DNA of 64,000 nucleotides, taken from positions 550,501-614,500 of the forward strand of contig NZ_JBBPBZ010000002.1 in NCBI RefSeq assembly GCF_038070105.1. The letters run 5' to 3'. Origin of the DNA: Methylocystis sp. IM3 (GTDB lineage: Bacteria; Pseudomonadota; Alphaproteobacteria; Rhizobiales; Beijerinckiaceae). The notes under the pieces were generated by a model that was not told where the DNA came from, searched no databases, and saw only the letters and a program-made list of their open reading frames with translations. The position numbers were made by a program, and so were the translations under genes. Positions 45,161-54,900 of the stretch are shown piece after piece. Position 1 is the stretch's first letter. Every line of letters starts with the position of its first letter.

Positions 45161-46113
45161 TCGGCTTTCTCTTCGATTTCATCGCGCAGGGCGCGCAAAT
45201 GGCGCTGGTGCTGGCGCTCTCGCCGGTGCTGATCGGCTTCACCCGCAAGGTCAAGGCGCGTCTGTTGCGCCGGCGGGGCGCGCCGATCCTCCAGCCCTGG
45301 TACGATCTCATCCGTCTTTTCCGCAAGGAGACGGTGCTCGCCGAGGATGCGTCCTGGCTCTACCGCGCCGCGCCCTACATCATCTTCGCGACGACCTGGG
45401 TCGCGGCCTCCCTCGTTCCGACCTTCGCGACCGGCCTGATGTTCAGCTGGACGGCGGATCTCATCGCGCTCGCCGCGCTGCTGGGCGCTGGCCGCTTCTT
45501 CCTGGCCCTCGCCGGAATGGACGTCGGCACGAGTTTCGGCGGCATCGGCGCGAGCCGCGAGATGATGTTCGGCTCTCTCGCCGAACCCGCGACGATCATG
45601 ATCGCCTTCGTCGTCTCGCTGATCGCGGGTTCGACGCAGCTCTCCGAGGTCGCGGCCTATATGGCGTCCGACTTTTCGCTGCGCGTCTCGGTGCTTTTCG
45701 CCCTCATCGGCCTCGTCATCGTCGCCATCGCCGAGAACGGCCGCATCCCCGTCGACAATCCGGCGACGCATCTCGAGCTGACGATGGTGCATGAGGCGAT
45801 GATCCTCGAATATTCGGGACGCCATCTCGCAATCATCGAACTGGCCGCGGCGCTCAAGCTGCTGCTTTATGTTTCGCTCATTGGCTGCGTCTTCTTTCCC
45901 TTCGGCCTCGCGCCGCATGACGCCGGCCTCGCCGCCATGGGCGTCGGCGTGCTGGCCTATGTCGCCAAGCTCGCCGTCGGAGGGTTCCTTCTCGCCTTCT
46001 TCGAGGTTTCGACCGCGAAGATGCGGGTCTTCCGCGTGCCGGACTTCCTGGGGGCCGCGCTGATGCTCGGCCTTCTCGGCACGTTTCTCGTCTTCGTCAC
46101 GCGGAGCCTTTGA
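45157..46113 (+). CDS. hyfC: HyfC/NuoH-like membrane subunit
   Basis: A 318-residue, eight-helix subunit related to NuoH/HycD, the membrane base connecting the electron-transfer module to the ion pumps. Conserved segments are RRRGAPILQPWYDLIRLFRKE, GMDVGTSFGGIGASREMM, AENGRIPVDNPATHLELTM and EYSGRHLAIIE. The ATG at 45157 overlaps the HyfB stop (ATGA); an in-frame extension upstream to 44839 is a shadow of hyfB. Confidence 0.92.
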   Translation: MIGFLFDFIAQGAQMALVLALSPVLIGFTRKVKARLLRRRGAPILQPWYDLIRLFRKETVLAEDASWLYRAAPYIIFATTWVAASLVPTFATGLMFSWTADLIALAALLGAGRFFLALAGMDVGTSFGGIGASREMMFGSLAEPATIMIAFVVSLIAGSTQLSEVAAYMASDFSLRVSVLFALIGLVIVAIAENGRIPVDNPATHLELTMVHEAMILEYSGRHLAIIELAAALKLLLYVSLIGCVFFPFGLAPHDAGLAAMGVGVLAYVAKLAVGGFLLAFFEVSTAKMRVFRVPDFLGAALMLGLLGTFLVFVTRSL

Positions 46114-46775
46114 TGGCCCATCTCTCGCTCGATATCGCACAGCTGCTTGCGGGCTCGCTGGTGCTGGTGAGCTTCATGCTCCTTTATCAGGACCGGCTCT
46201 CGGGACTGATCAATATCTTCGCCCTGCATGCCTTCGTTCTGGCGCTCTCCGTCGCCTGGCAGGCCTATGTGCAGCAGGCGCCGCATCTTTACGTCACAGC
46301 GGGCATCGCCCTCGTCTTCAAGGCGATCGTCATCCCCTTCAGCCTGCGCGCCATCATCAAGCGTCTGCGCATTCACCGGACGGTGGAGATCGTCGGCGGG
46401 ATCGGCTGGACGATGTTGATCGGCATGTTCCTCATGGCGCTGTCGCTCGTCGTCATGCTGCCGGCGACGGCGGCGGCCGATCCCTTCGCGCGCGAGGATC
46501 TGGCCTTCGCGCTCGCCATCGTGCTTCTGGGCCTGCTCATGATGGTGACCCGGCGCAACGCCGTAAGCCAGATCATCGGCTTCATGTCGCTGGAAAACGG
46601 CCTGATCCTCGCCGCCGCGGGCGCCGACGGCATGCCGCTCGTCGTCGAGATCAGCGTCGCCCTGTCCGTCCTTGTCGCCTTCATCGTCATCGGAGTGTTT
46701 CTGTTCCGCATTCGCGAACGCTTCGATACGGTTGATCTTTTCGAACTTGATCGCGTCCGGGGGGAGCGCCGCTGA
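46113..46775 (+). CDS. hyfE: HyfE/NuoK-like membrane subunit
   Basis: A 220-residue subunit with six hydrophobic helices, homologous to HyfE with a NuoK-like second half (TRRNAVSQIIGFMSLENGLILAA). It forms part of the lateral ion-transfer axis. Its start and stop each overlap the neighbouring gene by one base (TGATG), so translation is coupled. Confidence 0.9.
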   Translation: MAHLSLDIAQLLAGSLVLVSFMLLYQDRLSGLINIFALHAFVLALSVAWQAYVQQAPHLYVTAGIALVFKAIVIPFSLRAIIKRLRIHRTVEIVGGIGWTMLIGMFLMALSLVVMLPATAAADPFAREDLAFALAIVLLGLLMMVTRRNAVSQIIGFMSLENGLILAAAGADGMPLVVEISVALSVLVAFIVIGVFLFRIRERFDTVDLFELDRVRGERR

Positions 46776-48220
46776 TGCCGGAATTCCTGATGTTGTCCAA
46801 TGCTCTGGTGGTTATTCCGGCGACCGCCGCCGCCATCCTCGCCTTCGAGCCCGACTACAAGCGCGCCGCGCAGATCAACATGGCGGCTTCCGGCGCGACG
46901 CTCGTCTTCGCCCTGCTGCTCCTCCTGAAGGGAAGTGAGACGGGCAGCTTTCTCTTCGTCGACGATCTCAACATCGTCTTCGTCGTGCTCTCGACCTTCG
47001 TCGGCCTGACGACGAGCGTCTTCAGCGCGAGCTACATTCGTCACGAAATGGAGACCGGCCGGCTGTCGGCCGGCAATCTGCGTTTCTATCACGCAATGTA
47101 TCAGACGCTCATGTTCTCGATGAACCTCGCGCTGCTCGCGAGCAACATCGGGCTGATGTGGGTTTCCGTGGAGGTCGCGACGCTGACGACGGTGATGATG
47201 GTCGGCGTCTACCGCACCCGCGACTCGCTCGAGGCGGCTTGGAAATATTTCATTCTCGGCAGCGTCGGCATTGCGCTGGCGCTCTTTGGCACGATCCTCG
47301 TCTATATGGCGGCCGAGCCGGTCTTGGGACAGGGCTATGACGCGATGGTCTGGTCGTCGCTGATGCAGCAGGCCGCCCATTTCAGCCCCCGGCTGCTCAA
47401 TGTCGCCTTCGTCTTCCTCATGCTCGGCTACGGCACCAAGGTCGGCCTCGCGCCCATGCACGCCTGGCTTCCCGACGCCCATGCGGAAGGCCCGACGCCG
47501 ATCTCCGCGGTTCTCTCCGGCCTGCTGCTGAATGTCGCGCTCTACGCCGTTCTGCGCTTCAAGATGCTGCTGACGGCGAACGCCATGGCCATCACGCCGG
47601 GGCCGATGCTGATCACGCTCGGCCTCGCCTCGGTGCTCTTTTCTGCCTTCATGCTCTATCGCCGCGACGACGTGAAACGGCTCTTCGCCTATTCCTCGAT
47701 CGAACACATGGGCGTCATCGCCTTCGCCTTCGGCGTCGGCGGGCCGCTCGCAAATTTCGCCGGCCTGCTTCATATGGCGATGCACAGCCTCACCAAGTCG
47801 GCGATCTTCTTCGCCGTCGGCCAGATCGCCCAGGCCAAGGGAACGCAGAAGATCGCCGACATCCGCGGGCTGACCCAGAGCCATCCGCTGCTCGGCTGGG
47901 GGCTCGTTGTCGGCGTGATGGCGATTTGCGGGATGCCGCCGCTCGGCGTCTTCATGAGCGAATTTCTCGTCGTGAGTTCGGCATTCTCTCGCGCGCCCTG
48001 GCTCGCGGCGCCGCTCGTGCTCGGTCTGCTCGTCGCTTTCGGCGCCTTGCTCATGCGGCTCATCGGCATGGCCTTCGGAGAGCCCTCGAAAAGCGTCGGC
48101 GAAGTCGAGGCCTCCTCCATTCCGCTTTTCGCTCATCTCGCGCTCGTGCTCGTGGCCGGGCTTTATCTGCCCGCCTATCTCGTCAGCTGGTTCGAAAATG
48201 TTGCGCGTCAGCTGGGCTAG
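46775..48220 (+). CDS. hyfF: HyfF/NuoN-like proton-conducting subunit
   Basis: A 481-residue second antiporter-like subunit. Signature regions are VSVEVATLTTVMMVGVYRT, GYGTKVGLAPMHAWLPDAHA and SSIEHMGVIAFAFGVGG. With HyfB it gives the complex two potential ion channels. Coupled by TGATG to HyfE; 15 bases separate its stop from the large subunit. Confidence 0.92.
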   Translation: MPEFLMLSNALVVIPATAAAILAFEPDYKRAAQINMAASGATLVFALLLLLKGSETGSFLFVDDLNIVFVVLSTFVGLTTSVFSASYIRHEMETGRLSAGNLRFYHAMYQTLMFSMNLALLASNIGLMWVSVEVATLTTVMMVGVYRTRDSLEAAWKYFILGSVGIALALFGTILVYMAAEPVLGQGYDAMVWSSLMQQAAHFSPRLLNVAFVFLMLGYGTKVGLAPMHAWLPDAHAEGPTPISAVLSGLLLNVALYAVLRFKMLLTANAMAITPGPMLITLGLASVLFSAFMLYRRDDVKRLFAYSSIEHMGVIAFAFGVGGPLANFAGLLHMAMHSLTKSAIFFAVGQIAQAKGTQKIADIRGLTQSHPLLGWGLVVGVMAICGMPPLGVFMSEFLVVSSAFSRAPWLAAPLVLGLLVAFGALLMRLIGMAFGEPSKSVGEVEASSIPLFAHLALVLVAGLYLPAYLVSWFENVARQLG

Positions 48221-48235
48221 GCGCAGGAGATGACG

Positions 48236-49753
48236 ATGCTCTTCAATCTGAAACGCGAGACCGGCGAAGCGCCGCCGCCGTCCGCCTGCCGTCCCTTTGC
48301 GCGCGAGGATGTCGACCCGGGCCAATGGCAAGGAGCCGTGCGTGAGCTCGTCGAGGGGAAGGCGGATTTCTTCAGCCTCTGGAGCGACGGGGCGCAGGTC
48401 TATCTGGCGCTCGCCGACCGCGAGACTTATGCGCTGCGCATTCTCGCCCTCGCCTGTCCCGATCGGCGTTTTCCCTCTGTCGCCGGGCTGCATCCCCCGG
48501 CGCTGAGGCTGGAGCGCACGATCTGCGACCTCTACGGGCTGGACGCGGAGGGCCTGCCGGACAAGCGGCCCTGGCTCGATCACGGCCGCTGGGGCCTGCG
48601 CCATCCCTGCGGCGACGCTGAGCCGCTCGCGACTGCGAGCGAACCTTACGCGTTTTTGCCGGCGGAGGGCGCGCCGCTGCATCAAATCCCGGTCGGGCCC
48701 GTTCACGCCGGCATTATCGAGCCGGGCCATTTCCGCTTCTCGGCCAACGGCGAGGTGGTCGTAAGGCTCGAGCAGCGGCTGGGGTTCGTCCACAAGGGAA
48801 TAGACAGTCTGATGGCCGGCGCGCCGATCGAGCGCGCCGCGAAGATCGCCGCCCGCGTCTCGGGCGACAGCACCGTCGCATACAGTCTCGCCTTCGCGCG
48901 GGCCGTGGAGGCGGCATTGGGCGTCGAGGCGCCGCCGCGCGCCGTCTGGCTGCGCGCGTTGATGGCCGAGCTCGAGCGGCTCGCCAATCATTTCGGCGAC
49001 ATTGGCGCGATCTGCAATGACGCCGCCTTCTCGCTCATGCTCGCCCAGTGCGGCCTCGTCCGCGAGCGGCTGCTGAGAAGCGCCGCCGCCTGTTTCGGCC
49101 ACCGGCTGATGATGGACCGGATCGCGCCCGGCGGGGTCGTCGCGGATCTCGCGGAGGACGGCGTCGCCGCGCTGCGCGCCCTCATGGAATGGATCGCGGC
49201 GATGACGCCGCGCCTCATCAGCCTTTATGGCGACACCACCTCCCTGCAGGACCGCACCGTCGCGACGGGCGTTCTGAGCGAGGCGCTCGCGCGCCAATAT
49301 GCCTGCGGCGGCTTCATCGGCCGCGCCTCGGGGCGGGCCTTCGACGCGCGCCGCGCGATCGGCTACGCGCCTTATGAGGAGCTGTCCTTCGATCTCGGGG
49401 CCTCGACCGACGGCGACGTCGACGCCCGCGTCTGGGTGCGGTTCGACGAGGTTCATGCATCGATCCAGATCGTCGAGCAGATTCTCGATCGTCTGCCGCA
49501 TGGGCCGATAAGGGGGGAAATCGCCGCGCCGGCGGCAAGTTGCGAGGGGGCGGCTCTCGTCGAAGGTTTCCGTGGCGATATTTTTGTCTGGCTGCGGCTC
49601 GACACGGAAGGACGCGTGGAGCGCGCGCATCTTCGAGATCCGTCCTGGCTCCAGTGGCCGCTGCTCGAAGCCGCGATCAGGGGCAATATCGTCGCGGATT
49701 TCCCCCTGTGCAACAAATCCTTCAACTGCTCCTACTCGGGGCACGACCTCTAG
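48236..49753 (+). CDS. hyfG: HyfG/NuoCD-like large subunit lacking the NiFe site
   Basis: A 505-residue fusion of a NuoC-like N-terminal part and a group 4 hydrogenase large-subunit-like part. In true NiFe enzymes this place has RxCGxC; here it is RVSGDS (S209, D211, S212). The C-terminal DPCxxC box is replaced by an FNCSYSG-type ending with one Cys. The protein therefore cannot bind NiFe and matches energy-converting-hydrogenase-related (Ehr) proteins or a NuoD-like quinone-site role. ATG 48236 fits the AGGAG spacing better than 48230. Confidence 0.9.
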   Translation: MLFNLKRETGEAPPPSACRPFAREDVDPGQWQGAVRELVEGKADFFSLWSDGAQVYLALADRETYALRILALACPDRRFPSVAGLHPPALRLERTICDLYGLDAEGLPDKRPWLDHGRWGLRHPCGDAEPLATASEPYAFLPAEGAPLHQIPVGPVHAGIIEPGHFRFSANGEVVVRLEQRLGFVHKGIDSLMAGAPIERAAKIAARVSGDSTVAYSLAFARAVEAALGVEAPPRAVWLRALMAELERLANHFGDIGAICNDAAFSLMLAQCGLVRERLLRSAAACFGHRLMMDRIAPGGVVADLAEDGVAALRALMEWIAAMTPRLISLYGDTTSLQDRTVATGVLSEALARQYACGGFIGRASGRAFDARRAIGYAPYEELSFDLGASTDGDVDARVWVRFDEVHASIQIVEQILDRLPHGPIRGEIAAPAASCEGAALVEGFRGDIFVWLRLDTEGRVERAHLRDPSWLQWPLLEAAIRGNIVADFPLCNKSFNCSYSGHDL

Positions 49754-49763
49754 GAGGGGGCGG

Positions 49764-50276
49764 ATGCGTAAGTTTCTTTTCCAGGGCCTCTTCCGCGGCG
49801 CCCTGACGGAGCCGCCGCCCTTGCCTGACGACGCCATGCTGGCGGAGCTCGGACGGGCTCTCGAAAAAAACGCGCGTGAAAAACTCGGGCGGAGCCTGTC
49901 GATTCGAGAGGTGGACGCCGGCTCCTGCAACGGCTGCGAACTGGAAATCCACGCGCTGAGCAACGCCTATTATGATCTGGAGCGTTTTGGCCTGCGCTTC
50001 GTCGCCTCGCCACGCCATGCGGACGTCCTCATGGTGACGGGACCGGTGACGAAAAACATGCGTGAGGCGCTGGAGCGGACTTACAACGCCGCGCCCGCCC
50101 CCAAATGGGTGGTGGCGGTCGGGGATTGCGCGTGCAACGGAGGCGTCTTCGCCGAAAGCTACGCCTGCGTGGGCGCCGTATCGAAGGTCGTGCCCGTGGA
50201 TTTGCATATTCCAGGCTGTCCGCCCGATCCGGTTCAACTGCTGAAGGGATTGATCGCTCTGCTCGGCGCCGCGTAA
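49764..50276 (+). CDS. hyfI: HyfI/NuoB-like iron-sulfur subunit
   Basis: A 170-residue small subunit with all four [4Fe-4S] ligands of the NuoB/HycG family: C55 and C58 (SCNGCELE), C122 (GDCACNGG) and C152 (PGCPPDP). It would pass electrons to or from the large-subunit site. AGGAGGGGGC precedes the ATG at 49764. It is the last gene of the complex. No NuoI-like or other ferredoxin-type subunit follows, so the electron partner is missing from the operon. Confidence 0.92.
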   Translation: MRKFLFQGLFRGALTEPPPLPDDAMLAELGRALEKNAREKLGRSLSIREVDAGSCNGCELEIHALSNAYYDLERFGLRFVASPRHADVLMVTGPVTKNMREALERTYNAAPAPKWVVAVGDCACNGGVFAESYACVGAVSKVVPVDLHIPGCPPDPVQLLKGLIALLGAA

Positions 50277-50558
50277 AGAGCCTCCAAAGCAGCGCGCCTC
50301 CACAGCGGATCACGTGGCGGCGGCCCGGGGGCGCGACTGGCGCATTTTCCGCTCGGACCACAGCAAGAGCGTTCTCCTGATTGCGGTTTTTCAATCGGTT
50401 CGGGGAACAGGACGGTCAGTGGCGCCGTCATACTTCCGAAACAATCCCCGAGCACGGTCCAGTTTACGTCAAGCAACGCCCGCCTGCCCAGTTGACGGCC
50501 ACCGTCAAAACACGCCTATGTGCAAGGGGCCGTCGAATTCGGGAAAACTCGCTTCTTC

Positions 50559-51734
50559 ATGACGCTCGTATATAAGCTTCGGCAGCTGCCGCCGTACAAG
50601 AGGTTTATGGCGGCCGCGGCAGCCGCCTTGGTTCTGGCCGGCGCGCTCTGGGTTGCAAGATCCGGGAGCGATAATGCGGCCTCTCCGCATGCGGGCGGCA
50701 AGGCTGGCGGCGAGGGCGCCCAGATCGTCAGGAGCCAGGGAAAGATCTTCATTCCCGAAGGCTCCCCATATCGCGCCCGCATCGCCGTCGCGCCGGTCCA
50801 GCAGAAAAGCATCAGCCGCAGCAAACTGGTGACAGGAACCGTCGAGGCCGACCCGACCCGGACGGTCAAAATCCTGGCTCCGGTGGCCGGGCGCGTCGCC
50901 GCCCTGGATGTCGCACTCGGCGATACGGTGAAAAAGGGCCAAAGACTCGCGACCATCGACTCGGGCGATCTGGCGCAAGCCGTCGCCGACGCCGAGAAGG
51001 CGCGCGCGACGGTCAAGCTCACCAAGAGCGCCCTGGAGAGGGCGGTCGGGCTCAACAAGGCGGGCGGGTTGGCGCTGAAGGAGCTGGAGCAGGCGCAAAA
51101 CGACTTCCATCAGGCGTCATCCGAGCTGAAGCGCGCCGAAGCGCGCCTCGAAGTGATTGGCGACAGCGGCACTGTATCTGGACAGCGTCAAATCGTTCTG
51201 ACCTCGCCGATCGACGGGACGATCACTTCCCTCGACACCGCGCCGGGCGATTTCATCGACAACGCCACCGAGTCGATGATGACTATTTCCAACCTGGAGA
51301 AGGTCTGGGTGACCGCGAGCGTCCAGGAAAAGGATCTTTCCTTCGTCCAGAAGGACGAGCGCGTCGAGGTGTCGCTGCTCGCCTATCCCGGCGAGGTGTT
51401 CACCGGCCGCGTGCAGGTCATCAGCCAGTTGCTCGAAGCCGATACGCGCCGCAACAAGGTGCGCATCTCCTTCGACAACCCCTATGGGCTTTTCAAGCTG
51501 AACATGTTCGCAACGGTGCGTTTTTTCGCGCCGGCCGCCCAGAGCATTCTGGTCCCCCGCTCGGCCCTCTTCATCGTCAACGACACGACGAGCGTCTTTA
51601 TCGAGGTTGCGCCCTGGACCTTCCAGAGACGACCCGTGATCATCGAATCCGACTACGAAGGCTCGACGATCATCCGTGGCCTGGAGCCGGGACAACGCAT
51701 TGTGGTGCGCGGCGGAGTCTTGCTCAATGATTGA
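50559..51734 (+). CDS. RND efflux periplasmic adaptor (CzcB/CusB type)
   Basis: A 391-residue adaptor of a tripartite heavy-metal exporter. An N-terminal membrane anchor or signal (about residues 15-34) is followed by a lipoyl half-motif around VAGRVAALDV, a helical hairpin, and a barrel with LVPRSALFIVND near the end. The start is uncertain: ATG 50559 keeps a basic N-terminus ahead of the hydrophobic stretch; GTG 50520 and ATG 50607 are alternatives. The stop overlaps the pump gene by eight bases. Confidence 0.88.
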   Translation: MTLVYKLRQLPPYKRFMAAAAAALVLAGALWVARSGSDNAASPHAGGKAGGEGAQIVRSQGKIFIPEGSPYRARIAVAPVQQKSISRSKLVTGTVEADPTRTVKILAPVAGRVAALDVALGDTVKKGQRLATIDSGDLAQAVADAEKARATVKLTKSALERAVGLNKAGGLALKELEQAQNDFHQASSELKRAEARLEVIGDSGTVSGQRQIVLTSPIDGTITSLDTAPGDFIDNATESMMTISNLEKVWVTASVQEKDLSFVQKDERVEVSLLAYPGEVFTGRVQVISQLLEADTRRNKVRISFDNPYGLFKLNMFATVRFFAPAAQSILVPRSALFIVNDTTSVFIEVAPWTFQRRPVIIESDYEGSTIIRGLEPGQRIVVRGGVLLND

Positions 51735-54700
51735 GCGCGCCGTTGAATTCTGCCTCCAGAGACGCCTCATCGTCATCCTGGCGACGATCCTCGTCTTCAT
51801 CTACGGCCTCTATTCCTGGACCCAGCTGAAGCTCGAAGCCTATCCGGACGTGGGCGACGTGACGGTGATCGTCACGACGCAAGCCAGGGGACTCGCCGCG
51901 GAGGAAGTCGAGCAGCAGATCACCGTGCCGCTCGAGCGCGCGCTCGCGAGCACGCCCGGACTCGTCACGATCCGCTCCACCAGCACTTTCGCGCTTTCGC
52001 TGATCACGATGGTGTTCAAGGACGGGGTCGAAGATTACTGGGCGCGTCAGCGCGTTCTCGAGCGCGTCAGCCAGGTGCCCCTGCCGTCGAGCTTCCAGCC
52101 GGTTCTCGGCCCCTTGACCAGCCCCGTCGGCGAAATCCTGCGCTATGCCGTCGAATCCGACGAAAAGAGCCTCGCGGAGCTTTCCGAGATTCAGCGCTGG
52201 ATCATCGTTCCCGCGCTCAATCAGGTACCTGGCGTCGCGAGCGTGGCGAATTTCGGCGGATTGACCCGGCAGTTCCAGCTCGAAGTCGACCCGCTGGCGC
52301 TCCAGCGTTACGGCCTGGGCCTTTCCGACATCTCCAACGCCATCACCAGCAACAGCGCGAGCTCTGGCGGCAGTCGCATCACGCGCGGGGAACAGTCTTA
52401 TGTGATCCGCAGCATCGGGCTCGTGCGCGATCTCGAGGACCTGGGCAACATCGTCGTGACCGAAAACAAGGGCACGCCGGTCCTCACCCGCGATCTGGGG
52501 ACGCCGCGGATGAGCAGCCAGGAGCGGGAGGGCGTTCTCGGCAAGGACCGTAGTTCGGACGCGATCCAGGGCACGATCCAGATGCTCAAGGGCGAAAACG
52601 CCCAGCAGGTTCTCAAGGCCGTGCACGAGCGGCTCGAGCAGCTCCAGGCCGAGCTCGCGCCGCAGGGCGTGCGAATTGTCCCCTACCTCGACCGCAACGA
52701 GCTCGTCGACGCGACCGTCGAGAAGGTCGGCCATACGGTGGGGGAGGGCGTGGCGCTCGTCTTCATCGTGCTCATGCTCTTTCTTGGCAGTGCGCGCAGC
52801 GCCCTCGTGGTTTCGGTGACGATCCCCATCGCGCTGAGCGTCACGTTCATCTTGATGAATCTGACGAGGCTGCCAGCCAATCTGCTGTCGCTCGGGTCGA
52901 TCGACTTCGGCGTCATCGTCGACGGCGCCATCGTCGTCACGGAAGCGATTTTGCGCGTGCGCGAGCTCAATCCCACGCGGCCGCTGGAGACGGATGCGGT
53001 CCAGTTCGTCGTACGGCAGGTGGTCAATCCCATTTTCTTCGCCACGATCATCATCATCACGGCCTATCTGCCGCTTCTGGGCCTCGAACGCGTGGAGGCG
53101 AAACTCTTTTCTCCCGTCGCCTATACGATTTCCTACGCCCTGTTCGGCGCGCTCCTGTGCTCGCTGCTGGTCGTGCCCGGCCTCGCCTATATCGCCTTTA
53201 ACAAGCCCTCGAAGGTTTTCCATAATGTCGTGCTCGAGCGGCTCCAGGCGAGATATGGGGAGCTGCTCGCCGCCTGCGTCGACAAGCCGAAGATCGTTTA
53301 TGCCGCAGCCGGCGCGGCCTTCCTGGGCGTCATTGTCGCGGGCGCGACGATCGGGCGGGAGTTCCTGCCCAATCTCGACGAAGGCTCGCTCTGGCTTCAG
53401 GTGCAGTTGCCGAGCGGCATTTCCATCGGCAAGGCGCAGGAGATGGCGCGCGATCTCAGAAACGCCGTCCTCGAATTCCCCGAAGTCTCGTTCGTCGTCA
53501 CCCAGATTGGCCGCAATGACGATCGCACCGACCCCTGGACCACGAGCCATATCGAGGCTCCGGTGGGGCTGAAGCCTTATCATGAATGGCCGTCGGGCGA
53601 GACCAAGGCGGAGTTCGTGCGTCGATTGAGCGAGCGGCTGAGGCAATTGCCGGGCGTCGACGCTGGCGTCAGCCAGCCCATCATCGACAATGTCAACGAA
53701 CTCGTCAGCGGCGCGCACAGCGCCCTGGTCGTCAAGGTCTTCGGAGAGGACCTCAGGGAGATGCGGCGGATCGCCAGCGAAATCGTCGCAACGCTCCGAG
53801 AGACGCCCGGCACGACCCAGACCTCGATCGTCCAGGAGCCGCCCATCCCGCAGATCGCCTTTCACATCGATCGCACCACGGCGGCCCGCTACGGCATCAA
53901 TGTCGCGGATGTCGCCAACCTCATCCAGACGGGCGTCGGCGGGAGCCCGATCGGCCAAATCTACGTCAACGATCGCAGCTACGATGTGACGGTGCGCTTC
54001 CCGCCCGAGGCGCGCAACAGCCCCGAGGCGCTCGGCAATCTGCTGGTCAACGCCACCTCCGGCGCCCAGATTCCGCTTTCGCAGATCGCGAAGATCTCCC
54101 TGCAGAACGGCGAGAGCGCGATCTCCCATGAAAAGACCAAGCGCGCGCTGACCGTCCGCGTCGATTACGACAACCGAGACCTCTCTTCCTATCTTGCGGA
54201 TGCGCAGGCGCGCATTGCGAAGAACGTGCAGTTCGATCCCGCGCTCTACAAACTCGTCTGGGGCGGCAAGTTCGAGAACCAGCAGCGGGCGCAGGCGCGG
54301 TTGCGGGTCATCGTCGGCGCCGTTCTGGCGCTGATGCTCGTCATCCTCTACATCGGCTTCGGAAAGATGCGCCATGCGCTTCTGATCCTGGCGGTCGTGC
54401 CGCTTGCGACCTTCGGCGGGCTTGTCTCGCTGCATATCAGGACCGACAGCCTCAATGTGGCGACGGGCGTGGGGTTCCTCGCGCTTTTCGGCGTGGCGGT
54501 CCAGAACGGCATCATCATGGTCGCCAATCTCAACCGGACGACCGCCGTACGCGTCGCTTCCGCGCGGTCGCGCTGGGTTGCGACTGGTATCGGCCGAGAC
54601 GCCATGCGACGTGAGTTCGTTGCGGCGATCAGGACCGGCGTCATGGAAGGGGCGGCGGAACGCTTCAGGCCTGTGCTGATGACCTCCACGGTGGCGACCG

Positions 54701-54900
54701 TCGGCATGTTGCCGGCGGCGATGGCGACGGGCGTCGGCAGCGACGTTCAGCGCAGCCTCGCGACGGTCATCGTCGGCGGCCTCATCGTCGCCACCCTGCT
54801 GACGCTCTTCATCCTGCCGAGCTTCTATTTCGTGACCGAATGCTTCATGCGGACGCGGGGAGAGAAATTCCTCCAGCGAGAAGGGGCGGCCCAGCGATGA
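51727..54900 (+). CDS. HME-family RND heavy-metal efflux pump (CzcA-like)
   Basis: A 1057-residue, 12-helix inner-membrane proton/metal antiporter. Helix 4 carries DFGVIVDGAIVVTEA, with the three acidic residues (D, D, E) of the divalent-cation CzcA/CnrA/NccA group and unlike the AIGAMVDAAIVMIEN of Cu/Ag CusA pumps. The Co/Zn/Cd/Ni class is therefore favoured. The N-terminus reads MIERAVEFCLQRRLIV, as in the family. It overlaps the adaptor at its start, and its stop overlaps the outer-membrane gene (ATGA). Confidence 0.92.
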   Translation: MIERAVEFCLQRRLIVILATILVFIYGLYSWTQLKLEAYPDVGDVTVIVTTQARGLAAEEVEQQITVPLERALASTPGLVTIRSTSTFALSLITMVFKDGVEDYWARQRVLERVSQVPLPSSFQPVLGPLTSPVGEILRYAVESDEKSLAELSEIQRWIIVPALNQVPGVASVANFGGLTRQFQLEVDPLALQRYGLGLSDISNAITSNSASSGGSRITRGEQSYVIRSIGLVRDLEDLGNIVVTENKGTPVLTRDLGTPRMSSQEREGVLGKDRSSDAIQGTIQMLKGENAQQVLKAVHERLEQLQAELAPQGVRIVPYLDRNELVDATVEKVGHTVGEGVALVFIVLMLFLGSARSALVVSVTIPIALSVTFILMNLTRLPANLLSLGSIDFGVIVDGAIVVTEAILRVRELNPTRPLETDAVQFVVRQVVNPIFFATIIIITAYLPLLGLERVEAKLFSPVAYTISYALFGALLCSLLVVPGLAYIAFNKPSKVFHNVVLERLQARYGELLAACVDKPKIVYAAAGAAFLGVIVAGATIGREFLPNLDEGSLWLQVQLPSGISIGKAQEMARDLRNAVLEFPEVSFVVTQIGRNDDRTDPWTTSHIEAPVGLKPYHEWPSGETKAEFVRRLSERLRQLPGVDAGVSQPIIDNVNELVSGAHSALVVKVFGEDLREMRRIASEIVATLRETPGTTQTSIVQEPPIPQIAFHIDRTTAARYGINVADVANLIQTGVGGSPIGQIYVNDRSYDVTVRFPPEARNSPEALGNLLVNATSGAQIPLSQIAKISLQNGESAISHEKTKRALTVRVDYDNRDLSSYLADAQARIAKNVQFDPALYKLVWGGKFENQQRAQARLRVIVGAVLALMLVILYIGFGKMRHALLILAVVPLATFGGLVSLHIRTDSLNVATGVGFLALFGVAVQNGIIMVANLNRTTAVRVASARSRWVATGIGRDAMRREFVAAIRTGVMEGAAERFRPVLMTSTVATVGMLPAAMATGVGSDVQRSLATVIVGGLIVATLLTLFILPSFYFVTECFMRTRGEKFLQREGAAQR

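Noticed and set aside
46373..49963. A 1196-codon minus-strand open frame across the Ehr genes
   Set aside because: Antisense shadow of hyfE, hyfF, hyfG and hyfI; low-complexity charged translation and no domain.
43163..50276. Active NiFe hydrogenase-4 or formate hydrogenlyase
   Set aside because: The large subunit lacks the paired Cys motifs, and no maturation genes, ferredoxin subunits or formate dehydrogenase are present.
51724..54435. A 903-codon minus-strand open frame across the RND pump gene
   Set aside because: Antisense shadow of the pump; no recognisable motif or start signal.
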